DNA from: Chlamydiota bacterium
GTDB taxonomy: Bacteria > Chlamydiota > Chlamydiia > Chlamydiales > Rhabdochlamydiaceae
NCBI GenBank assembly: GCA_011065235.1
Contig: JAAKFB010000036.1
Span: 1 to 12,013 of the forward strand
Length of the DNA: 12,013 nucleotides
Direction: 5' to 3'
The notes under the pieces: model-generated
Told to the model about the DNA's origin: nothing
The model's database searches: none
What the model saw: only the letters and a program-made list of their open reading frames with translations
Program-made: the position numbers and the translations under genes
In this document: positions 7,455 through 12,013 of the stretch, piece by piece
How the letters are laid out: each line of letters opens with the position of its first letter
Position numbering within the stretch: the stretch's first letter is position 1

Positions 7455-7469
7455 AAATAATTGTTATTT
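7455..7469. promoter_or_regulatory. 15-base palindrome in the divergent mrp / CT066-like control region
   Basis: AAATAA-TTG-TTATTT, a perfect 6-base inverted repeat with a 3-base centre. It sits between the divergent mrp-ytg operon and the CT066-like gene. It is a candidate operator, possibly for the YtgR domain, which regulates this operon in C. trachomatis. AT-rich palindromes also occur by chance, so this is only a candidate. The rest of 7366-7501 shows no convincing promoter. Confidence 0.3.
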
Positions 7470-7501
7470 TGCTTACACACGAAAAAAAGGAAGGTTATTA
7501 A

Positions 7502-7996
7502 ATGACAGTTGAACAAAAAGAAAAAAGTCTTAAAGAAGTTGAAGACATTATTTCAAAAGCAATAAAAAAAGTCAATGGATCTAAAGAAAACGATCTTTGC
7601 AAATATCTCCCCATGGATTCGGGTGGTTATATGCACCATTTTACACTTCGAAAAATGAAGCATAGAGAGCCTAGTGAACTCGGAACTCTCATTGAAAGAT
7701 TTATTATTAGGTCAGATCGTCCTGCCGTAGTCCCTCCAAAACGTAGAGCTCCTCGTGGATCCCGGAAACGTCGAGATAATCTTGCTTTTTCCCGCATTCA
7801 ATTAGATAGAATGCTCCAAATCGCACGTCTTGCTGGCGACAAAGAGATGATTTCTATTTTAAGCCCAAGAAAAGCTTTACCAACTGTAAAACGCGATCTC
7901 ATTTCATCTATTCGCCATAACAGAGTTGAACAAGAACTTTGGAATTGCTACATCGACTGCATCAATGCAGACAACGTCGCACTAAGCGAAAAGTAA
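7502..7996 (+). CDS. Conserved chlamydial protein, CT066-like, function unknown
   Basis: 164 residues. Position (between ytgA and the translocase gene) and size match CT066 of C. trachomatis, from memory; no function is assigned. It has no signal peptide or membrane segment, so it is probably cytosolic. A highly basic linker, KRRAPRGSRKRR at about 80-91, lies between two helical-looking parts, one acidic and lysine-rich (1-30), the other DNA-binding-like in composition (95-164). Nucleic-acid binding is a guess from charge alone. Ribosome site GGAAGG (7489-7494) lies 7 bases before the ATG. It is divergent from mrp and ends with an intrinsic terminator, so it is probably a single-gene transcript. 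Confidence 0.85.
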   Translation: MTVEQKEKSLKEVEDIISKAIKKVNGSKENDLCKYLPMDSGGYMHHFTLRKMKHREPSELGTLIERFIIRSDRPAVVPPKRRAPRGSRKRRDNLAFSRIQLDRMLQIARLAGDKEMISILSPRKALPTVKRDLISSIRHNRVEQELWNCYIDCINADNVALSEK

Positions 7997-8018
7997 ATTT
8001 TAAAGTATAACATTTCTA

Positions 8019-8048
8019 AAATCCCCCATATGAAAATGGGGGATTTTT
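8019..8048 (+). terminator. Intrinsic terminator of the CT066-like gene
   Basis: An 11-base-pair stem (8019-8029 with 8036-8046) with five G-C pairs, a 6-base loop and a run of five T at 8044-8048, beginning 22 bases after the stop codon. The flanking A and T runs could let it work in both directions. Confidence 0.88.
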
Positions 8049-8051
8049 GCC

Positions 8052-8080
8052 TTGGAAATATATGGGGAGTCCCCTATACT
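8052..8080 (+). promoter_or_regulatory. Promoter of the ATP/ADP translocase gene
   Basis: TTGGAA (8052-8057), 17-base spacer, TATACT (8075-8080), 36 bases before the ATG, giving an expected leader of about 30 bases. The palindrome GGGGA-G-TCCCC (8064-8074) fills the spacer up to the edge of the -10 box and could be an operator. It begins only 4 bases after the preceding terminator. Confidence 0.65.
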
Positions 8081-8116
8081 TTCCATTTGCTATCATAATT
8101 TGACAAAGGAAATAAC

Positions 8117-9694
8117 ATGTCGCAAACCACAACCAAAGAATTTGGGAAATGGCGCTCGATGCTCTGGCCTATTCATGGATTTGAGCTCAAGAAAATCATT
8201 CCCATGCTCCTGTTGATGTTCTTCATTAACTTCAACTATACCATCCTGCGCGATACGAAGGATGCATTAATCGTGACAGCTCCAGGATCGGGTGCCGAAG
8301 CCATCCCTTTCTTGAAAGTCTGGGGAGTATTACCCATCGCCATTCTCTTCATGCTGATCTATGCCAAGCTCAGTAATGTGCTCAGCAAACAAAAGCTCTT
8401 TAATGTGACGATCTCATCGTTTCTCATATTCTTTGTCATATTTAATTTCGTCCTTTACCCTGCAAGAGATGTTCTCCATCCAACAGAGCTCGCCGATAAA
8501 TTACAAGCTACTCTTCCCGATGGTTTTAGTGGACTCATTGCGATTTTCCGCAACTGGACATTCAGCCTCTTTTACATCATGTCTGAACTATGGGGCAGTA
8601 TGGCCCTTTCTCTCCTCTTTTGGGGATTTGCCAATGACACCACGCGCATCTCTGAATCTAAGCGCTTCTACGCAATGTTTGGAATTGGCGCGAATCTCGC
8701 CATGCTTCCCTCTGGAGAGCTCATCAAATACTTTGCACGAGTAGGCGGCGCTGTTCCAGCGGGTGTAGACGGTTTTGGACTCACTCTCAATTACCTCACC
8801 ATGCTTGTCGTCGGTGCCGGATTGATGGTGATGGTAGTTTACCGGTGGATCAACAAAAACGTCCTCACTGATACTCGTTTCTTCGAGGTAAATGATGTGA
8901 AGAAGAAAAAAGAAAAACCCAAAATGCCTCTCAAGGAAAGCTTTGCTTATTTGATTCGATCGAAATACCTCCTTTGTTTGGCCACTCTCGTAATCGGTTA
9001 TGGAGTCTGCATCCAACTCGTCGAAGTGACCTGGAAAAACCAAGTGAAACTCCAGTACCCTAATGGGACCGATTATATTGGCTTCATGGGAATGTTCTCG
9101 CAGATCACATCGATCTTAACGATCTTGATGATGCTATTTGTCGGAGGCAATGTCATCCGTCGCTTTGGATGGAAAACAGGAGCTCTTTTCACTCCCATCG
9201 TCCTTCTGATAACGGGAATTGCCTTCTTTGCATTCGTCATCTTCAAAGGCCAGCTCGGCGGAGTGATTTCCATGATTGGAACCACACCCCTCATGCTCGC
9301 GGTGATCTTTGGAACAACGCAAAATATCATGAGTAAGTCGACGAAATATTCGCTCTTTGACCCGACCAAAGAGATGGCCTACATTCCTCTTGATCAAGAA
9401 TCCAAGGTTAAAGGAAAAGCGGCAATCGACGTCGTGGGAGCTCGCTTTGGAAAAGCCGGTGGAGCTTTGGTTAACCAAGGACTCATCGTCGCAACAGGAG
9501 GGATTGCCTTTATCGCGCCTTATGTTGCGGGAATCATGGTCTTCGTTCTCGGTGGTTGGATCGTTGCAGCCCGCTCGCTCAGCAAGCGCTTTACATCGCT
9601 TACTGCGCAGCGCGAAGCAGAAGCCAAAGCTGCAGAAGCTGCAGTGGCAGCCGTCGAACCGGAAACTGCTAAGTCCCCCCAGCCTACCTCCTAA
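8117..9694 (+). CDS. npt1: ATP/ADP translocase (nucleotide transport protein 1)
   Basis: Inner-membrane NTT-family exchanger that imports host ATP for ADP, the energy-parasitism transporter of chlamydiae, rickettsiae and plastids. The 525 residues are close to the ~528 of C. trachomatis Npt1. It starts with the family pattern FGKWRSMLWPIHGFELKKIIPM and NYTILRDTKDALIVTAPGSGAEAIPFLKVW at about 39-68. There are about 11-12 hydrophobic segments through residue ~490. The segment DPTKEMAYIPLD (~414-425) is also an NTT signature. The C-terminal tail after ~495 is Ala/Glu/Pro-rich and soluble. AAAGGA (8105-8110) lies 6 bases before the ATG. It is separated from the CT066-like gene by a terminator and has its own promoter. 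It is the last conserved core gene before accessory DNA. Confidence 0.96.
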   Translation: MSQTTTKEFGKWRSMLWPIHGFELKKIIPMLLLMFFINFNYTILRDTKDALIVTAPGSGAEAIPFLKVWGVLPIAILFMLIYAKLSNVLSKQKLFNVTISSFLIFFVIFNFVLYPARDVLHPTELADKLQATLPDGFSGLIAIFRNWTFSLFYIMSELWGSMALSLLFWGFANDTTRISESKRFYAMFGIGANLAMLPSGELIKYFARVGGAVPAGVDGFGLTLNYLTMLVVGAGLMVMVVYRWINKNVLTDTRFFEVNDVKKKKEKPKMPLKESFAYLIRSKYLLCLATLVIGYGVCIQLVEVTWKNQVKLQYPNGTDYIGFMGMFSQITSILTILMMLFVGGNVIRRFGWKTGALFTPIVLLITGIAFFAFVIFKGQLGGVISMIGTTPLMLAVIFGTTQNIMSKSTKYSLFDPTKEMAYIPLDQESKVKGKAAIDVVGARFGKAGGALVNQGLIVATGGIAFIAPYVAGIMVFVLGGWIVAARSLSKRFTSLTAQREAEAKAAEAAVAAVEPETAKSPQPTS

Positions 9695-9711
9695 TCCAGC
9701 GCTGAGCGGAA

Positions 9712-9920
9712 GCAAAAAAAGACTGGCCTATAAGAGGGTGTATGCGAATTCATTCCGCTGCCGAAAAAAAGCCATCTTTTTCTCTACGAGAGGTTCTTCG
9801 AGCTCCACAAACTCAATTTGAGTTTGCTCCGCTCTCCAGAACGCTCTCCTAGAGAAAAATCTTGACTTTTGGCAGCAAAAGCAATTCGCATACACCCTCT
9901 AAGCCAGTCTTTTTTTTTGC
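9712..9920. repeat. ~210-base imperfect palindrome, possible MITE or bidirectional terminator
   Basis: Outer arms 9712-9750 and 9883-9920 are near-perfect inverted repeats sharing an exact 18-base block (AGAGGGTGTATGCGAATT). The pairing continues inward: CTGCCGAAAA with its partner near 9867-9875, TTTTTCTCTA near 9777-9786 with 9850-9859, and the centre AAACTCAA-T-TTGAGTTT at 9809-9825. The outermost bases are A7 (9714-9720) and T9 (9910-9918), so an RNA from either side would fold into a hairpin with a U-tract. It separates npt1 from an oppositely oriented pseudogene. I see no target-site duplication and no credible gene inside. Whether it occurs elsewhere in the genome cannot be judged here. 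Confidence 0.85.
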
Positions 9921-10369
9921 TCACAAAAGATTTTGTATCGGCTTGATTTGATCAGGATGCGCAAGAGTTGCAACAGCGTATAATGGCCTTGAATCAATGG
10001 AGTCTGTTTTTTCGTAATTTCCTGACCAAAATCGCAATCCCCAATTAGATTTCTCATGCTTTTCTAAAAATTGATGCATACTCCTTAATGTGGAGCCATG
10101 TCCACTTTTCACTTCAATAGGAAGGGATGCACTCTGAAAATCATTTGAACCTAATTCCCAGAGAATTCTCTCAGGTTGCAGATCTTTCTCAAAGATATTC
10201 GCAGCCTCTGGAACAAGCTCAAAGTTCACTTCGACTAGGGATTCAAATTGTTTTCCCAGCTGCCTTATAGAGTAGGTTTTCCCAACTTGCCGAGCGCCCT
10301 TTAAAAGCAAGGGCTTACGTTTTTCGCCTTTTTCCAAGTGTTTAAGTGCCAGTCAATTAGTCTTTTCAT
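9921..10369 (-). pseudogene. Decayed AAA_14/DUF4143-family ATPase gene
   Basis: Intact members are ~380-400-residue ATPases with an N-terminal P-loop domain (AAA_14) and a C-terminal DUF4143 nuclease-like domain. Here the natural start is ATG 10369 (MKRLIDWHLNTWKKAKN). That frame stops soon after, while the continuation RKPLLLKGARQVGKTYSIRQLG is in another frame, so one base appears lost near 10318. The P-loop GARQVGKT is intact. After PERILWEL (~10150) the sequence jumps straight to the far C-terminal part DFQSASLPIEVKSGHGSTLRSMHQFL, so roughly 200 or more residues, including Walker B, are deleted. The open stretch from a TTG at 10337 gives 138 residues but has no good ribosome site. It ends against the large palindrome. 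Non-functional with high likelihood; family assignment rests on the P-loop and PIEVKSG motifs. Confidence 0.85.
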
Positions 10370-10424
10370 GCTCAAAAATCAAACCAAAATTAGGGTCTCC
10401 ATGTTCAAAAAATAAACCAAAAAT
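10367..10424 (-). repeat. Tandem duplication of the pseudogene start region
   Basis: Two imperfect copies, 10367-10390 and 10400-10424, 33 bases apart. On the minus strand each has the pattern TTTTGGTTT...TTTTTGA-CATG, followed by a similar stretch ending CTAATT. The downstream copy contains the ATG of the decayed ATPase gene. The upstream copy also has an ATG, but its frame closes after seven codons. It looks like slippage or local duplication. Confidence 0.6.
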
Positions 10425-10452
10425 CACAGTTTGAGGAGGAGGCAGTATTCTT

Positions 10453-11127
10453 TCATGAACGAGAACTTCCTTCATAACCACAGATGCCCGCACGCGGAGA
10501 GTTGACAAGAGGCATCAGCATGTAAGTGTCTTTTTCTTGAACAGCACAAGAATGCCGCTCGCTACAATTTTGACATGTTGTTTCCCCACATAAAGAACAA
10601 ATGATATGTGCTTCTTTCTTGCAAGATTTGCAAGGAAGTAAAGGAGGATCATTTTGCATCAGTAGTGTCACCTTTTCTTGTGGACAGGCTTCAATCGTCC
10701 CTAGGATCTTCAATTTCAGATCTGTCGATGAACCCATGTCATAAACGTAATCAAACTTCAAACCAACAGAGACAATTTGGCTTATCTGCTTTTCCATGGA
10801 CATGTCATCACTGTCAGGCTCGGGATATGATGCATAGAAGCGTTTATGAATGATAAACATGCTGAGATGGCCACAGCATTCAAGCCACGTATCTCTTAAA
10901 AATTCATCCAATATATACAATGAGAGGTTCTTTGGAACACCTATAAGCATCCAATAAGCATCGGGTAACTCAGCCCAAGAGACTCGGATGAGGTAGCCCT
11001 CTGATAGCTCAGCATCAGAGCGCAAAGATTGCAAAACATCTGTGCACTTAAGTAGATGAGTTCTTCCTTTTACTGGAGTATATTTTTCTCCACAGCCAAA
11101 ACATTTACCCTGAGTTTTAACTATCAT
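10453..11127 (-). CDS. pRiA4b ORF-3-like protein with zinc-finger ends
   Basis: 224 residues from the chosen ATG at 11127, which has AAGGAGGT 4 bases upstream; an ATG 14 codons earlier lacks such a site. Three parts are visible. The N-terminus has a zinc-knuckle pattern C9-x2-C12-x11-H24-x3-C28. The middle (~45-150) resembles the plasmid pRiA4b ORF-3 / IS1096 passenger family: SLYILDEFLRDTWLECCGHLSMF and the motif LKFDYVYDMGSSTDLKLKIL. The C-terminus has Cys pairs C166/C169, C177/C180, C185/C188 plus H192 and C194, able to bind two more zinc ions, and ends with NSPRAGICGYEG, which I recall from relatives. The family's function is unknown; these genes are often near mobile elements, as here. 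It appears intact and stands alone between a pseudogene and an unrelated gene. Nucleic-acid binding is only suggested. Confidence 0.75.
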   Translation of the reverse strand: MIVKTQGKCFGCGEKYTPVKGRTHLLKCTDVLQSLRSDAELSEGYLIRVSWAELPDAYWMLIGVPKNLSLYILDEFLRDTWLECCGHLSMFIIHKRFYASYPEPDSDDMSMEKQISQIVSVGLKFDYVYDMGSSTDLKLKILGTIEACPQEKVTLLMQNDPPLLPCKSCKKEAHIICSLCGETTCQNCSERHSCAVQEKDTYMLMPLVNSPRAGICGYEGSSRS

Positions 11128-11131
11128 ACTG

Positions 11132-11139
11132 ACCTCCTT
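11132..11139 (-). promoter_or_regulatory. Ribosome binding site fixing the start of the pRiA4b ORF-3-like gene
   Basis: AAGGAGGT on the minus strand, a near-perfect anti-16S match. It selects ATG 11127 over the in-frame ATG at 11169, because the extra 14 residues would be encoded across this site. Confidence 0.85.
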
Positions 11140-11340
11140 AATCAAGAGAAAACTCTTTGCTCCTATCATGCGATGAAAGCAGTTCGTGGACAGCCTCTAG
11201 GCACCCGCGAGCTCTAAATTTCCAAAATTTTAGCAGTATGATTTTTTTTCGACAACCTTTTCAGAACCACTTTTTGAGTTCCCTTGTGCATAATCCTTGA
11301 GCACTATAAACTCTCGATTTCCAGCCATTCATTGTGACTT

Positions 11341-11769
11341 ATGGACTTATCCAATAAAATCCGAAAGATCGAAGCTCTTATTTCAGGAACCAAAAGTGAA
11401 GGAGAACGTCAAGCAGCTGAATTTGCTAAGCAACGTCTTGAAGAAAAAATCTCAGCTCAACCCAGTGAGTACAGCATAAGAGTGAACAGCCCATGGAAGA
11501 AAAGGCTTTTCGTAGCTGTCTGTTGTAAGCACGGGCTTCATACTTATCGCTACAAAGGTCAAAAATACACCACTACGATGACCTGGGTCAGCAAGCCCTT
11601 TATGGACCAAATCCTTTGGCCTGAGTTTAATAAATATGCAAAGATATTCGATGATCTTGCAGAAGAGATCATGAACGACCTCATTTCCAAAATTCACCAG
11701 GTAGATGAGGAAGAGGTCGTGATTTCCGGAAAACTACCACCGACTATGATGTCAACAGCTCCTTCCTAA
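11341..11769 (+). CDS. Conserved hypothetical protein
   Basis: 142 residues, soluble, no signal peptide. The N-terminal 40 residues (IRKIEALISGTKSEGERQAAEFAKQRLEEKI) form a charged helical hairpin reminiscent of DUF2786. The middle (KKRLFVAVCCKHGLHTYRYKGQKYTTTMTWVSKPFMDQILWPEF, ~53-96) is compact, aromatic and basic, with paired Cys and a His. A helical segment and an acidic tail (VDEEEVVISGKLPP) follow. I recall similar proteins in environmental chlamydiae and other intracellular bacteria, but no function. The start is not supported by a clear ribosome site; the preceding sequence has only weak promoter-like hexamers. It ends about 50 bases before the terminal structure of an IS3 element, so its last residues may have been altered by the insertion. 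Confidence 0.7.
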   Translation: MDLSNKIRKIEALISGTKSEGERQAAEFAKQRLEEKISAQPSEYSIRVNSPWKKRLFVAVCCKHGLHTYRYKGQKYTTTMTWVSKPFMDQILWPEFNKYAKIFDDLAEEIMNDLISKIHQVDEEEVVISGKLPPTMMSTAPS

Positions 11770-11817
11770 CAGTAGCCACGAGCATACAGTCCTTTGACTA
11801 CCGAAGGAAGAAGCCCA

Positions 11818-11854
11818 GATCCCCCCATGGGGGGATCGCGCGCGGCGGCGATCC
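11818..11854. repeat. Overlapping palindromes next to the IS3 transposase end
   Basis: GATCCCCCCATGGGGGGATC (11818-11837) is a perfect 20-base palindrome. It shares GGATC with a second stem, GGATCGC (11833-11839) with GCGATCC (11848-11854) around a GC-only loop, so the two hairpins exclude each other. It lies 4 bases past the transposase stop and before 11341-11769's end in the opposite direction. It probably belongs to the element's 3' non-coding end, as a terminator or a block to outside transcription. Confidence 0.8.
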
Positions 11855-11857
11855 AGT

Positions 11858-12013
11858 CTATTTTTCAAAATAAACTTCCGCCGGTGTCCTATACTCAAGC
11901 CCTTGGTGAGGCCTCTTTTCGTTATAAAACTCAAAATACTTTTTTAGGCCTTGCCTTACATCTTTCAAGCTTTCATACCCTCTCAAGTAGATGTCTTCAT
12001 ATTTCACACTTCT
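11858..12013 (-). CDS. IS3-family transposase (OrfB), C-terminal fragment
   Basis: My translation of the minus strand from the right edge gives 51 residues ending at TAG (11860-11858). It includes RSVKYEDIYLRGY, YFEFYNEKRPHQGLEYRTPAEVYF, the standard end of the rve-type DDE integrase core of IS3 OrfB proteins. The YNxxRPHxxLxxxTPxxxY pattern is diagnostic. The catalytic Asp/Asp/Glu residues lie beyond the window, so it cannot be said whether the element is intact. Type 'CDS' refers to a partial gene that runs off the right edge. Confidence 0.9.
   Translation of the reverse strand, partial: RSVKYEDIYLRGYESLKDVRQGLKKYFEFYNEKRPHQGLEYRTPAEVYFEK

Noticed and set aside
9134..9715. 193-residue minus-strand frame antisense to npt1
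   Set aside because: Antisense shadow of a well-recognised transporter; Ser/Asp/Gly-rich with no motif.
9357..9821. 154-residue plus-strand frame spanning the npt1 end and the palindrome
   Set aside because: Overlaps the npt1 C-terminus in another frame and then reads through an inverted repeat; no domain.
10476..10484. AACCACAGA, the start of the cassette repeat
   Set aside because: Only 9 bases match and they code for the conserved C-terminal ICGY of the pRiA4b ORF-3-like protein; chance match.
11128..11169. 14-residue N-terminal extension of the pRiA4b ORF-3-like protein
   Set aside because: It would translate across a near-perfect ribosome binding site and adds no family-like sequence.
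11297..11479. 60-residue plus-strand frame
   Set aside because: Overlaps the start of the 11341-11769 gene in another frame; the latter has conserved-looking protein sequence.
1..12013. CRISPR arrays, tRNA or rRNA genes
   Set aside because: No regularly spaced repeat array, cloverleaf or rRNA-like segment was seen on either strand by eye.

Overview
The window comes from a member of the Chlamydiota, most likely an environmental (non-Chlamydiaceae) chlamydia. The main evidence is gene order. On the minus strand it carries mrp-ytgA-ytgB-ytgC(R)-ytgD, then dxr, then rseP. On the plus strand, beyond mrp, it carries a small basic protein and an Npt1-type ATP/ADP translocase. Apart from mrp, this matches, from memory, the Chlamydia trachomatis block CT065 (npt1), CT066, CT067-CT070 (ytgABCD), CT071 (dxr), CT072 (rseP). 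A nucleotide translocase and a permease-repressor fusion (YtgCR) are chlamydial hallmarks. The accessory genes seen here (RING finger, AAA_14/DUF4143, pRiA4b ORF-3-like, IS3) are not typical of the reduced Chlamydiaceae genomes.

Layout. 1-633: start of rseP, running off the left edge. 638-1768: dxr. 1826-2444: a cassette bounded by inverted repeats. It carries a RING-finger membrane protein gene with its own consensus promoter and splits the usual ytgD-dxr neighbourhood. 2402-6340: the metal ABC transporter operon (ytgD, ytgC fused to a DtxR-like repressor, ytgB, ytgA). 6337-7365: a Mrp/ApbC-type ATPase with a C-terminal DUF971 domain, overlapping ytgA by 4 bases and so first in the operon. 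7366-7501: the divergent control region, with a short palindrome. 7502-7996: the CT066-like gene, closed by an intrinsic terminator. 8052-9694: promoter and gene of the ATP/ADP translocase.

Right of 9694 the conserved core ends and accessory DNA begins. It holds a ~210-base imperfect palindrome and a decayed AAA_14/DUF4143 ATPase gene with a frameshift and a large internal deletion. It also holds a pRiA4b ORF-3-like protein with zinc-binding Cys clusters at both ends, a conserved hypothetical gene, and the tail of an IS3-family transposase running off the right edge.

How it works together. YtgA binds metal (iron-type) outside the inner membrane, YtgC and YtgD form the channel, and YtgB powers it. 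The C-terminal half of YtgC resembles the metal-dependent repressor YtgR. Placing an Fe-S carrier ATPase at the head of an iron-uptake operon links uptake with cofactor assembly. The most unusual item is the inverted-repeat RING cassette. One of its repeats also encodes the last residues of YtgD.
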